Assembly: GCF_022695595.1 (NCBI RefSeq)
Contig: NZ_CP074380.1
Span: 6,392,001 to 6,456,000, forward strand
DNA: 64,000 nucleotides
Direction: 5' to 3'
Origin: Streptomyces sp. MST-110588
GTDB taxonomy: Bacteria > Actinomycetota > Actinomycetes > Streptomycetales > Streptomycetaceae
In this document: positions 26,340-35,878 of the stretch, piece after piece
How the letters are laid out: the number at the start of each line of letters is the position of its first letter
Numbering within the stretch: the first letter of the stretch is position 1
Notes under the pieces: model-generated
Seen by the model: only the letters and a program-made list of their open reading frames with translations
The model's database searches: none
What the model was told of the DNA's origin: nothing
Translations under genes and position numbers: made by a program

Positions 26340-28238
26340 ATGGCAGCCACATTCAGGCGGCGGTTCCGCAGGGGAACGGCCTCGACAGCGGTGGCGGCAC
26401 TCGCCCTCGCCGCGCTGACGGCCTCCCAGTCGCCGGGCGCCGCCAGCCCGGCGGGCTCGGGGGAGGAACCGTCGCCGCCTTCGGGCACGCCCATCGACGG
26501 CGGCTCGTCCTACTACACCGATCTGCCGCCCCGCAACGGTTCCGGGGCCCCGGGAGGCACCCACCGCCCCGGTGGCACCGCACATCCCGGCGGCACGCCC
26601 ACCGCCACCGGCCCCGCGGAAGCGGGCATCCCCGCCACCGTCCTGGACGCCTACAAGAAGGCCCAGGCGCGGCTGGACGCCTCCGACCCGGGCTGCCGGC
26701 TTCCCTGGCAACTGCTCGCCGCGATCGGCAAGGTCGAGTCCGGGCAGGCCAACGGGGGCGCGGTGGACGCCCGGGGCACCACCCTGACCCCCATCCGCGG
26801 CCCACAGCTCAACGGCAACGGCTTCGCGCTGATCCCCGACACCGACCAGGGACGCCTCGACGGGGACACCACCCACGACCGTGCCGTGGGCCCGATGCAG
26901 TTCATCCCGTCCACCTGGAGCCAGGGCGGCCCGGACGGCAGCGGCTGGGGCGCCGACGGCAACGGCGACGGGAAGAAGGACCCCGACAACGTCTACGACG
27001 CGGCGCTGGCGGCCGGCCGCTACCTGTGCAACGGCGGCCGTGACCTGTCGACCGGGGCCGACCGGGACCGCGCGATCCTCGGCTACAACCACTCCCAGGA
27101 CTACTTGAACCGGGTCCTGTCCTGGTTCACGTTCTACCGCAACGGCACCCACGAGGTGCCGGACGGAAAGGGCGTGCTGCCGGTCCACCGCGGCGGCGGG
27201 GGCAGGGGCCATGCCGCCGGACCGGGCGGCGGGCGCCACCTGGACCGTACGCGGAACTCCGGCGGCGGCCACTCCGCGCCCGGCGGCCAGACGCCTGGCG
27301 GGCACGGCAGGCCCACGCCCGCGCCGGGTACGAAGCCGCCGCACACCCCGGCGCCCCAGACTCCGTCCACGCCTCCCTCCAAGCCCCCGACGAAGCCTCC
27401 GACGACGCCGCCGACGAAGCCTCCGACGAAGCCTGCTCCCGCCCCGCTCACCGCCCTGGAGCGCCTGAGCGCCCCGGAGATGACGGCCACGGCGGGCACG
27501 GACTTCGCCGACCCCGTACGCGTACGGGCGAAGAACGCGGCAGGCAAGCCGGTCGCGGGCGTCCGGGTGCGGTACGAGATCGCGGGGCGGACCGAGGCGC
27601 GGTTCCCCAAGGGGGCGACCCACGTCACCGTCACCACCGGCGCCGACGGCACCGCCGCCGCCCCCACGATCAGCGCGGGCGGGCGGGCCGGTGACTTCAC
27701 CGTCCGCGCCACGGCCGAGGGCCGCCAGGTGCCCGCCGCCGAGGTCCGCGCCACCGTCCGGGCCAAGCCCGTGCCCGTACCCACGCCCAAGGCCGACGCG
27801 CTCACCCGTACGTCCTCCGATGTGCTCACGGCCGAGGCCGGCGGCACCTTCGCGGCCGGCGCCGTCGAGATCAAGGCGACATACCACGGCAAGGCGGCAG
27901 CCGGGGTCGCGGTCACCGCGACCATGGTCACCGACGACCCGAAGAAGCCGACGGAGAACGACAAGGGCCCGTACTTCAAGGCAGCGGCCGAGGCCGGCGG
28001 CAAGGAGGGCGGCAAGGAGGACGGCAAGGACGGCGAAGCCGGTCACACCGCTCAGGCCGGTGCGGACCAGGCCGTACCGGTCCGCACCCTCACCCTGAAG
28101 ACCGACGCCCACGGCCTGCTGAAGCTCCCGAAGATCTACACCGACCGCCACACGGGTACGTTCCTGCTCCGCCTGACCACCGCCGACGGTGCGGTGCTGA
28201 CCGTCAAGCTCAACGTCACCGCACCGGCGTCCGCCTGA
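26340..28238 (+). CDS. Secreted lytic transglycosylase with C-terminal Ig-like domains
   Basis: 632-aa cell-wall enzyme. An Arg-rich Sec-type signal peptide is followed by a Ser/Gly/Pro linker. The transglycosylase domain (about residues 110-265) is MltB/SLT_2-like: LPWQLLAAIGKVESGQANGG with the catalytic glutamate, AVGPMQFIPSTW, and the GYNHSQDYLNRVL end segment. A Gly/His linker and a Lys/Pro repeat spacer (KPPTKPPTTPPTKPP) lead to two beta-sandwich domains with VRVRAKNAAGKPVAGVRVRYE, which may bind the wall. It cleaves peptidoglycan glycan strands during growth or sporulation. GAGGGG lies before ATG 26340. Confidence 0.9.
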   Translation: MAATFRRRFRRGTASTAVAALALAALTASQSPGAASPAGSGEEPSPPSGTPIDGGSSYYTDLPPRNGSGAPGGTHRPGGTAHPGGTPTATGPAEAGIPATVLDAYKKAQARLDASDPGCRLPWQLLAAIGKVESGQANGGAVDARGTTLTPIRGPQLNGNGFALIPDTDQGRLDGDTTHDRAVGPMQFIPSTWSQGGPDGSGWGADGNGDGKKDPDNVYDAALAAGRYLCNGGRDLSTGADRDRAILGYNHSQDYLNRVLSWFTFYRNGTHEVPDGKGVLPVHRGGGGRGHAAGPGGGRHLDRTRNSGGGHSAPGGQTPGGHGRPTPAPGTKPPHTPAPQTPSTPPSKPPTKPPTTPPTKPPTKPAPAPLTALERLSAPEMTATAGTDFADPVRVRAKNAAGKPVAGVRVRYEIAGRTEARFPKGATHVTVTTGADGTAAAPTISAGGRAGDFTVRATAEGRQVPAAEVRATVRAKPVPVPTPKADALTRTSSDVLTAEAGGTFAAGAVEIKATYHGKAAAGVAVTATMVTDDPKKPTENDKGPYFKAAAEAGGKEGGKEDGKDGEAGHTAQAGADQAVPVRTLTLKTDAHGLLKLPKIYTDRHTGTFLLRLTTADGAVLTVKLNVTAPASA

Positions 28239-28307
28239 TCCCTGCGTCCCGTACGGAATGGGGAGCACCGCCGCCCCGTACGCGATGCCGCCGCCCCGTA
28301 CGGCATG

Positions 28308-28347
28308 CCGCCGCCCCGCTCGCAGCACGTCGCGAGCGGGGCGGCGG
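28308..28347 (+). terminator. Terminator hairpin after the transglycosylase gene
   Basis: Perfect 15-bp stem CCGCCGCCCCGCTCG / CGAGCGGGGCGGCGG with a 10-base loop and no T run. It is preceded by two direct copies of a GCCGCCGCCCCGTACG-type element at about 28268-28308. Confidence 0.8.
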
Positions 28348-28471
28348 TGCGTGTGCGAGAAGCCCGGGCGTGCGCCGGACCAGGAAAGCGGCCGGGCCTG
28401 TTCTCTTCTCCGCCTCCCGTTGCTACGGTGCCTGCGCCCTGACGCCGTATCAGCTCACCGGGAGGCCGGGC

Positions 28472-28605
28472 ATGCGCGCGCTCATAGCAGCCGCGGCCGG
28501 ACTGGCCGCGGCCCTCGTCCTCGTCCTGGTCGTGACGGCGATCGGCGCGCCCGGCGGCCAGACGTCCCCCGGCCGCTGAGGACCACCGTCCCCGCGCACC
28601 CCTGA
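28472..28605 (+). CDS. Small membrane protein, SPW_0924 family (frameshifted 3' end)
   Basis: Tiny Streptomyces membrane protein of unknown role. ATG 28472 with GGGAGG upstream gives MRALIAAAAGLAAALVLVLVV, one transmembrane helix, then AIGAPGGQTSP. As written it stops at 28579 after 35 residues. Adding one C to the C5 run at 28566-28570 instead continues RPLRTTVPAHP and stops at 28605, which matches the conserved tail I recall for this family (LLTTVPAHP). The truncation is therefore probably an indel or sequencing error. Confidence 0.7.
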
Positions 28606-28629
28606 GAGGGAGGGAGGAGGGAGGTAGCC

Positions 28630-29643
28630 GTGCGCCGGAAAGCCAGCCTGGTGCTGCTCGCCCTCGCCGTCTTCTGCACCGCGCTCTCCCCGCTGCTGCG
28701 GTGGTACGCCTTCCCGCGGCTGGTCAAGATCCCGCCGAACCGGTACCAGGACATGGTCCTGGAGGCCAGGCCCGCCACCCTGATCGACTACCGCACGATG
28801 AAGGCCCGGCAGGTCCCGCGCGTCAGCGTCGTACAGACGCTGAAGGGCAACGTCGAGGAGTCGGAGCGGATCGAGAAGAGCGCCGGCCGCGACGTCGTCG
28901 TCTGGGACGCGCTGACCTATGTGGCCGGCCCCGACGGCAAGATGGTCTCCGAGATCCCCGAGCGCTACGTCTTTGACGCACACTCACAGGAGCCGGTGCA
29001 CGCGACCGGCGAGACGGTCGACGGCGACCCCGTACGGCGTGAGGGCATCGAGTACAAGTGGCCCTTCCTGACCAAAAAGCGCGATTACGCCTATTTCGAC
29101 GCCCAGACCCGTACGTCCGCGCCCATCCACTACAAGGGCACCCGTACGTTCCGGGGGCTGGAGGTCTACTACTTCGAGCAGACCATTCCCTGGACCAAGG
29201 TCCCGATTCCCAAGAAACTGCCGGTCAAAGGCATCACCCGGCAGTCCGTGGAGAAGGCGGGCACCTCACGCTGGTACACCACCAAGCGGATGTTCTGGGT
29301 GGAACCGGTCACCGGGGCGCCGGTCAACGGGCAGGAGATCCACAAGGAGGAACTGCGCGGCGGCGCCCTGCTTCCGGGAGGCGGCAAGGTCACCGCGTTC
29401 TCGGGCCATGTGAAGATGCGCGCCGACTACATCGACTCCACCGTCGAAATGGTCACCTCCCAGCGCCGGTTGGTGCTGCTGATCACCAGCTATCTGCCCT
29501 GGGGCCTGCTGGGCGCGGGGCTGACCCTGCTCGCCCTGAGCCTGCTGCTCGAAGCACGCGGCCGGCGTGCCGGTCCGCGCGGCGCGGCTGCCGCGCCCCC
29601 TCCGCGGAAGGCTTCCGGCCCCCGCCCGCTCAGTTCCTCATAG
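28630..29643 (+). CDS. DUF3068 (PorA-like) membrane protein
   Basis: 337 aa from GTG 28630 with GGGAGGAGGGAGG upstream. The N-terminal hydrophobic anchor (LVLLALAVFCTALSPLLRWYAFPRL) and a C-terminal helix (LVLLITSYLPWGLLGAGLTLLALSLLL) frame a large extracytoplasmic domain with WDALTYVAG, YKWPFLTKKRDY and YFEQTIPWTK. This is the DUF3068 pattern, linked in databases to putative porin PorA. The function is unproven. It lies 24 bases after the small membrane protein and may be co-transcribed. Confidence 0.85.
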   Translation: MRRKASLVLLALAVFCTALSPLLRWYAFPRLVKIPPNRYQDMVLEARPATLIDYRTMKARQVPRVSVVQTLKGNVEESERIEKSAGRDVVVWDALTYVAGPDGKMVSEIPERYVFDAHSQEPVHATGETVDGDPVRREGIEYKWPFLTKKRDYAYFDAQTRTSAPIHYKGTRTFRGLEVYYFEQTIPWTKVPIPKKLPVKGITRQSVEKAGTSRWYTTKRMFWVEPVTGAPVNGQEIHKEELRGGALLPGGGKVTAFSGHVKMRADYIDSTVEMVTSQRRLVLLITSYLPWGLLGAGLTLLALSLLLEARGRRAGPRGAAAAPPPRKASGPRPLSSS

Positions 29644-29653
29644 GGCGCGCCGC

Positions 29654-32550
29654 TCAGCCCCTCTTCAGACGCGCCGTCGTGTACCGGGTCGCCTCGGCCG
29701 TACTCGGGTCCTCGGGCCAGGGGTGCTTCGGGTACCGGCCGCGCAGCTCGGCCCGTACGGCCCGGTAACCGTCCCTCCAGAAGGAGGCGAGATCGGCCGT
29801 GACGGCGGCCGGGCGGCCCGCGGGGGACAGCAGATGGACCAGTACGGGCACCCGCCCGCCGGCCACCCGTGGAGACTCCCGCAGCCCGAACAGCTCCTGG
29901 AGCTTGACCGCCAGCACCGGCTGCTCGCCCTTGTAGTCGACCCGCACCCGCGATCCACTGGGCACCTCGATCCGCTCCGGCGCCAGCTCCTCCAGGCGCG
30001 ACGCCTCGCCGGTCGCCCACGGCAGCAGCCGGGTCAGTGCCTGGCCCGCGTCCACCCGCTCCAGGTCGGCGCGCCGCCGGGCCCGCGACAGTTCGGTCTC
30101 CAGCCACTCGCCGGTCCGCGCGAGCAGGGCCGCGTCCGAGACGTCGGGCCACGGCTCGCCCAGTACCCGGTGCAGGAACGCCGTGCGCTGCCGCAGCGAC
30201 CGCCCGGCGTCCGTCCACCGCAGCAGGCCCAGGCCCTCCCGGCGCAGCCCCTCCAGCAGCGCGTTCCGTACGAGGGCGGGGGCGGGGAGGACAGCGGCCG
30301 GGCCGTCAGCTCGATGGCGCCCAGTCTGCGTACGCTGCGGGCGACCACGTCCCCGTCCGCCCAGTGGACCTCCTCGCCCTCGGAATACAGCGCGCCGGCC
30401 GCCCTCCGCGCCGTCTCCTCGTCGATCACGGCCGCGAGCCGGATGCGCGCGGACGCCGCCGTGACGGGCCGGTCCGCGACCGCCACCGCCAGCCAGGGCG
30501 CGCCGCGCAGCCGTGAGCCGTCCCCGGATCCGGGCCGCGGGCTGGAGCTGCTGTGGCTGTTGTGGCTGTTGTGGCCGCGCTGGGGGCCGCTGCCGCCGCC
30601 GGCGCTGCCGTCCGCCGACTCGGCGCGGGTGCCGGAAGCCATCAGGTACGTTCCGGCGCCGCGCGCCCGGGCCACCCGCTCCGGGAACGCCAGCGCCGCC
30701 ACCAGACCGGCCGCCGCGTCGTCACCGGCCGAGTTCCCTTCCCTCAAGAAGGTCTTTTCCCCCGAGGACATTTCCTCCGAGGTGCTTTCCTCCAAGGTCT
30801 TTTCCTCCGGGGACCTTTCCTCCGAGACCTCTTCCGCGGCCTCGCGCCCCGAAGGCTCCTCCCTCGCGGCCCGCCCCGCCGTCTCGACCGCCGACGTCAG
30901 CCGGCGGGCTTCCTGGCGCCAGCGCGCGGCGTACGCGTCCCCGCCCCGCCGGGCCGTCCGCCACGCCGCCGCCAGGTCGTCCCCGTACGCCCGCGGCGGC
31001 TCCTCGCTCAGCAGCGCCACCACCTCGGCCGCGCGCCGCGCACCGACCTCGGCCGCGCCGTCCAGCAGCGCACGCGCCAGCCGGGGGTGCAGTCCGAGCC
31101 GCGCCATCCGTACGCCACGGTCCGTCGCCCGGCCGTCCGCGTCCACCGCGCCGATCGCCGTCAGCACCTCGCGCGCCGCGGCCATCGCACCGCCCGGCGG
31201 GGCGTCCAGCAGCGCCAGCCCGCCCGCGTCCGGATCGCCCCAGCACGACGCCTGGAGCGCGAAGGCCGTCAGATCCGCGACCTTGATCTCGGGGGAGGGA
31301 AAGCGCGGCAGCCGCCCGTCCTCGGCCTGCGACCAGCAGCGGTAGACGGTGCCCGGCGCCTCGCGCCCGGCCCGTCCCGCCCGCTGCCGGGCCGCCGCCT
31401 TCGACGCCCGCACAGTCGTCAGCGCGCTCAGACCCCGGGCGTGATCCGTACGGGGCTCGCGCGCCAGCCCGCAGTCCACGACGATCCGCACCCCCGGCAC
31501 CGTCAGGCTCGATTCGGCGACCGAGGTGGCCAGCACCACCCGCCGCCGGCCGTCCCCGCCCGCCAGCACCGCGTCCTGTACGGCGGCGGGCGCCCGCCCG
31601 TGCACCTGCAACACCTCGGCACCGGCCACGTCACCCAGGTGCCCGGCCACCCGCGCGATCTCGCCGACGCCGGGCAGGAAGCAGAGCACGTCCCCCTCCC
31701 GCTCCCGCAGGGCGCGGCGTACCACCGAAGCGACGTGGGAGAGCAGCGCGGGATCGACCCGCATGCCGTGTGCGGGGCGCACCGGGCGCTCCGGCGGCGC
31801 CCACACGACCTCCACGGGATGCGACACCCCGTGCGCCTCGACCACCGGGGCCGCCATGCCACCTGCGCCGCCCGGTCCGCTGATGCCGTCTGGCCCGTTT
31901 GTGCCGCCCGGTCCGCTCATGTCACCCGACCCGGGTGCATCGTCCGACCCGCCCGTTGCGTTCGCACCGCCTCGACCGCCGAGCAGCGCGGCCCAGCCCT
32001 CGGCGTCGGTCGTCGCCGAGGCCGCCAGCAGTTGCAGCTCCGGCCGCAGCGTCTCCCGTACGTCCAGCAGGAAGGCCGCGGCCGTGTCGGCGTCCAGGTG
32101 CCGCTCATGGCACTCGTCGAGAACCACGGCATCGACCCCGGGCAGCTCCGGGTCGCGTTGCAGCCGTTGCAGCAGCACACCGGTGGTGACGACCTCCACG
32201 GCGGTACGCGGACCCACCACGCGCTCGCCGCGCACGGTGAAACCGACCCGCTCGCCGACGTTCTCGCCCAGCAGCCAGGCCATCCGGCGGGCGGCGGCGC
32301 GGGCGGCGATCCGCCGGGGTTCGGCGACGATCACACGGCGTACGGCCACCGGGCCCGCCGCCGTACCTCCCGTGGCACCCGTGTCCGCCGCCGCACCCGT
32401 CAAACCAGCCAGGGCCAGCGGCACCAGCGTGGTCTTCCCGGTGCCCGGCGGGGCGCACAGGACCGCGGTCCCGCGCTCCTGAAGCGCCCGTGCCAGCGCG
32501 GGCAGGGCGGTCCGTACGGGCAGTCGGCCGAGAACGTCGTGGCGGATCAC
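29654..32550 (-). pseudogene. hrpB: ATP-dependent RNA helicase HrpB (frameshifted)
   Basis: DEAH-box helicase of the HrpB group. The N-terminal frame from ATG 32550 has Walker A APPGTGKTTLVPLAL, DECHERH (motif II), SATTDAEG, the helicase C motif QRAGRAGREAPG and the HA2 region. At about 30280 this frame degenerates (SPPPPSYGTRC). The expected C-terminal domain (VRNALLEGLRREGLGLL through GSRVRVDYKGEQPVLAVKLQE) continues one frame over to a stop at 29654. One extra base in the G5 run 30278-30282 restores a single frame of about 965 aa. Two low-complexity inserts are present: a Gly-rich GPGG/GPDG stretch near 31860-31980 and Glu/Ser repeats at 30745-30850. Confidence 0.82.
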
Positions 32551-32607
32551 GCCCCCAGTCTCCTGGACACCGGCATCCGCCCGCCCGCCGCCCCATAGGG
32601 CGACCGG

Positions 32608-32649
32608 GATGCCCGAGGCAGCGTCTCAGATGCCCGAGGCAGCGTCTCA
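32608..32649. repeat. 21-bp direct repeat, 2 copies
   Basis: Two perfect back-to-back copies of GATGCCCGAGGCAGCGTCTCA plus part of a third (GCGCTCAGTCTCAGA), between the hrpB start and the methyltransferase stop. Confidence 0.9.
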
Positions 32650-32660
32650 GGCGCTCAGTC

Positions 32661-33554
32661 TCAGACCGCCTCGCAAACAAAGATCGCCGTGCCCGGGATC
32701 AGATTCCCCCGCAGCGGCGACCAGCCGCCCCACTCCTGGCTGTTCCACTCCGGCCACTCCGGCTCGACGAGGTCGATCAGCCGGAAGCCTCCCTCGACCA
32801 CGTCCCGGACCCGGTCGCCCAGCGTCCGGTGGTGCTCGACATACACCGCCCGTCCCGATGCGTCCTGTTCCACGTACGGCGTACGGTCGAAGTAGGAGGC
32901 CGCCACCGACAGCCCCTCGGGGCCCGGCTCGTCGGGAAACGCCCAGCGGATGGGGTGGGTGACCGAGAAGACCCAGCGACCGCCGGGCCGCAGCACCCGC
33001 CGCACCTCGCGCATCACCCGTACCGGATCGGCGACGAACGGGATCGCACCGTACGCCGAGCAGGCCAGGTCGAAAGAGGCGTCCCGGAACGGCAGCACGC
33101 CCGCGTCCGCCTCCACCAGCTCGACGTCCGGTGGCGGCGCGCCGTCCGGGGTGTCCGAGGCGTACGCGGCGCCCGTGAGCCCCGAGACACCTGAGAGGTC
33201 CGAGCCGTCGGCGAGGTTCGCGCCGATACGCAGCGCGTGCTGCAACTGGCGGTGGGAGAGGTCCAGCGCCACGGGGCGCGCGCCCTGCGCCGCGAGCCAG
33301 CGCGAGCACTGTGCCGCGCCGGCGCCGATCTCCAGGACGCGCCGGCCCTTCAGCTCGGCCGCCGGGCCGAGCAGCCCGGCCTCCGCCTCGTCCAGGCCCT
33401 CCGGCCCCCAGATGAAACGGTCGTCCCCGAGAAACGCCCCGTGCTCGTTCTGGTACTCGTCCGCGTTACGGTCCCACCAGCCGCGACTGGCCCGGCTGCT
33501 TTCCGTGTCCGAGGCGCCACGCCGGGTCGCCTGCGGCTCGTGGTCTTGGATCAT
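32661..33554 (-). CDS. Class I SAM-dependent methyltransferase
   Basis: 297 aa. Methyltransferase type 11 fold: motif I VLEIGAGAAQCSRWLAAQGA, ALDLSHRQL (acidic residue binding the ribose), VEADAGVLPF, CSAYGAIPFVADPVRVMREVRRVLRPGGRWVFS. The N-terminal WWDRNADEYQNEHGAFLGD is shared by a family found beside rpsA in many actinomycetes. The substrate is unknown. It is divergent from rpsA across 380 bases. A GAGGACG precedes ATG 33554. Confidence 0.92.
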   Translation of the reverse strand: MIQDHEPQATRRGASDTESSRASRGWWDRNADEYQNEHGAFLGDDRFIWGPEGLDEAEAGLLGPAAELKGRRVLEIGAGAAQCSRWLAAQGARPVALDLSHRQLQHALRIGANLADGSDLSGVSGLTGAAYASDTPDGAPPPDVELVEADAGVLPFRDASFDLACSAYGAIPFVADPVRVMREVRRVLRPGGRWVFSVTHPIRWAFPDEPGPEGLSVAASYFDRTPYVEQDASGRAVYVEHHRTLGDRVRDVVEGGFRLIDLVEPEWPEWNSQEWGGWSPLRGNLIPGTAIFVCEAV

Positions 33555-33686
33555 CGTCCTCGTCGTCGTACTCTTCGCTGGAGCTTGTGGCTGACAGGAC
33601 AGTGTGACAGCGCAGCCGTTCTGGCCTCGCGGAACCTCGCATGTGCCGGTTATGAGGCGATCCGCCCCGGGTGTGGCCTTCGCGCA

Positions 33687-33715
33687 TTGACCGTGTCCGG
33701 CTGCCCCCGTATGCT
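33687..33715 (+). promoter_or_regulatory. Housekeeping-sigma promoter of rpsA
   Basis: TTGACC, a 17-base spacer, then TATGCT: a near-consensus HrdB-type promoter. Transcription should begin about 33722, giving a leader of about 210 bases before rpsA. Confidence 0.85.
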
Positions 33716-33783
33716 ACAAGTTGCGCTGCGGGCCTGCGCGCCTCAGACGGAGCAGGTCGCGCTCGCATCTGTATGTATGTCCC

Positions 33784-33831
33784 CTCGGTTTTTGAGGCGA
33801 CTCCGGGATCCTTCGGTACGCGGAAGGATCC
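33784..33831 (+). promoter_or_regulatory. Structured 5' leader of rpsA
   Basis: Within the long leader, GGATCCTTC (33806-33814) pairs with GAAGGATCC (33823-33831) around an 8-base loop. Just upstream CCTCGGTTTTTGAGG forms a smaller hairpin. S1 in other bacteria represses its own translation through its leader, so this could be an autoregulatory element. That role is inferred. Confidence 0.5.
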
Positions 33832-33934
33832 GGGAAGCACGCCTCTGACGCTGTCCGGCTTATGCAGAGGCGATACCGGCTCTCGGCGTAGCAGTACCTA
33901 CGACTTCAATGTCCGCACCGGAGCCCTTTCCCAC

Positions 33935-35449
33935 ATGACGAGCAGCACCGAGACCACCGCCACCACCCCGCAGGTTGCGGTCAACGACATCGGTAACGAG
34001 GAAGCTTTCCTCGCCGCGATCGACGAGACGATCAAGTACTTCAACGACGGCGACATCGTCGACGGCGTCATCGTGAAGGTCGACCGGGACGAGGTCCTGC
34101 TCGACATCGGTTACAAGACCGAAGGCGTGATCCCCAGCCGCGAGCTGTCGATCAAGCACGACGTCGACCCCAACGAGGTCGTCGCCGTCGGTGACGAGAT
34201 CGAGGCCCTGGTTCTCCAGAAGGAGGACAAGGAAGGCCGCCTCATCCTGTCCAAGAAGCGCGCTCAGTACGAGCGTGCCTGGGGCACGATCGAGAAGATC
34301 AAGGAAGAGGACGGGATCGTCACCGGTACCGTCATCGAGGTCGTCAAGGGTGGTCTCATCCTCGACATCGGCCTCCGTGGCTTCCTCCCGGCCTCCCTGG
34401 TCGAGATGCGCCGCGTCCGCGACCTCCAGCCCTACGTGGGCAAGGAGCTCGAGGCCAAGATCATCGAGCTGGACAAGAACCGCAACAACGTGGTCCTGTC
34501 CCGCCGTGCCTGGCTGGAGCAGACCCAGAGCGAGGTCCGCCAGACCTTCCTCACCACCCTCCAGAAGGGCCAGGTGCGCTCCGGCGTCGTCTCCTCCATC
34601 GTCAACTTCGGTGCCTTCGTGGACCTGGGTGGCGTGGACGGCCTGGTGCACGTCTCCGAGCTGTCCTGGAAGCACATCGACCACCCCTCCGAGGTTGTCG
34701 AGGTCGGTCAGGAGGTCACGGTCGAGGTCCTGGACGTCGACATGGACCGCGAGCGCGTCTCCCTGTCGCTCAAGGCGACCCAGGAAGACCCGTGGCAGCA
34801 GTTCGCCCGGACCCACCAGATCGGTCAGGTCGTCCCGGGTAAGGTCACCAAGCTCGTTCCGTTCGGTGCGTTCGTGCGCGTCGACGAGGGCATCGAGGGC
34901 CTGGTCCACATCTCCGAGCTGGCCGAGCGCCACGTGGAGATCCCGGAGCAGGTCGTCCAGGTCAACGACGAGATCTTCGTCAAGGTCATCGACATCGACC
35001 TGGAGCGTCGCCGGATCTCGCTGTCCCTGAAGCAGGCCAACGAGTCCTTCGGTGCCGACCCGACGGCGGTCGAGTTCGACCCGACCCTGTACGGCATGGC
35101 CGCGTCCTACGACGACCAGGGCAACTACATCTACCCCGAGGGCTTCGACCCGGAGACCAACGACTGGCTGCCGGGCTACGAGGCCCAGCGCGAGGCGTGG
35201 GAGACCCAGTACGCCGAGGCGCAGCAGCGCTTCGAGCAGCACCAGGCCCAGGTCATCAAGTCCCGCGAGGCGGACGAGCAGGCTGCGGCCGAGGGCGCGG
35301 CGGCTCCGGCCGCGGGCGGCTCCGGCAACGCCGGCGGCAACGTCTCCGGTGGCTCGTACTCCTCGGAGTCGGCGGACAACTCCGGCGCCCTGGCGTCGGA
35401 CGAGGCCCTGGCCGCGCTCCGCGAGAAGCTGGCCGGCGGCCAGAGCTGA
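33935..35449 (+). CDS. rpsA: 30S ribosomal protein S1
   Basis: 504 aa with four S1 RNA-binding domains at about residues 36-105, 122-190, 207-278 and 294-364; the second half of each repeat ends in L(S/D)...RA or LSLKA-type strands. ATG 33935 gives MTSSTETTATTPQVAVNDIG, standard for Streptomyces. The C terminus has an acidic Gln-rich helix and a Gly/Ser/Ala tail. S1 unwinds mRNA and helps initiation at weak Shine-Dalgarno sites. A strong promoter lies 250 bases upstream and a T-tailed terminator directly after. Confidence 0.98.
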   Translation: MTSSTETTATTPQVAVNDIGNEEAFLAAIDETIKYFNDGDIVDGVIVKVDRDEVLLDIGYKTEGVIPSRELSIKHDVDPNEVVAVGDEIEALVLQKEDKEGRLILSKKRAQYERAWGTIEKIKEEDGIVTGTVIEVVKGGLILDIGLRGFLPASLVEMRRVRDLQPYVGKELEAKIIELDKNRNNVVLSRRAWLEQTQSEVRQTFLTTLQKGQVRSGVVSSIVNFGAFVDLGGVDGLVHVSELSWKHIDHPSEVVEVGQEVTVEVLDVDMDRERVSLSLKATQEDPWQQFARTHQIGQVVPGKVTKLVPFGAFVRVDEGIEGLVHISELAERHVEIPEQVVQVNDEIFVKVIDIDLERRRISLSLKQANESFGADPTAVEFDPTLYGMAASYDDQGNYIYPEGFDPETNDWLPGYEAQREAWETQYAEAQQRFEQHQAQVIKSREADEQAAAEGAAAPAAGGSGNAGGNVSGGSYSSESADNSGALASDEALAALREKLAGGQS

Positions 35450-35500
35450 ATCTCCTCAGCTCGTGCCGGGAGTGATTCCGGCCGCTAGGCGGTAGCCGAT

Positions 35501-35548
35501 ACGACGATGGCCCGTCCCCCGAGTGGGGGCGGGCCATCGTCGTATTTT
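35501..35548 (+). terminator. Intrinsic terminator of rpsA
   Basis: A stem of about 19 bp, ACGACGATGGCCCG..CCCCC with GGGGGCGGGCCATCGTCGT, 4-base loop GAGT and a single bulged T, followed by ATTTT. Confidence 0.95.
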
Positions 35549-35878
35549 CCACAGCGCGGTCGGTGGGCCCGGACGACCGCAGGTACTCACGGGTACTCAC
35601 GGGTTCTGGTTCTGGCCCTGGCAGTGTTCCTGGCCCTGGTCCTGGCCCTGACCCCGGTCAAGACAAGCCGCTTCGGGGGACGTTCAGCAGACGGCGCCCC
35701 GAGCGGCGTACGCTCCCCGGCTCCTACCGCTGCCTCCGCCCCGTCCCACTGCCTCCGGCTCGTACCACTGCCTCCGGCTCATACCCCCGCTCCTCCCTCG
35801 TGGATCAATGGTTGACGACGGGAATGACCGGCGGACGCGCGGCGTTCTTGGGGACGGATACGAGGAGGAGCGGTCACT
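35549..35878. other. Intergenic region with short direct repeats
   Basis: 330 bases between the rpsA terminator and the PAC2 gene. It contains CTCACGGGTA twice, a run of CTGGCCCTGG/CTGGTCCTGG units at about 35605-35650, and ACTGCCTCCGGCTC twice at about 35748-35780. The hydrophobic frame over the CTGGCC units has no usable start. The promoter of the PAC2 gene should be at the 3' end. Confidence 0.5.

Noticed and set aside
35600..35690. Hydrophobic frame resembling a transmembrane helix (LVLALAVFLALVLAL)
   Set aside because: It comes from CTGGCCCTGG repeats, has no start codon with a ribosome binding site, and lies after the rpsA terminator.
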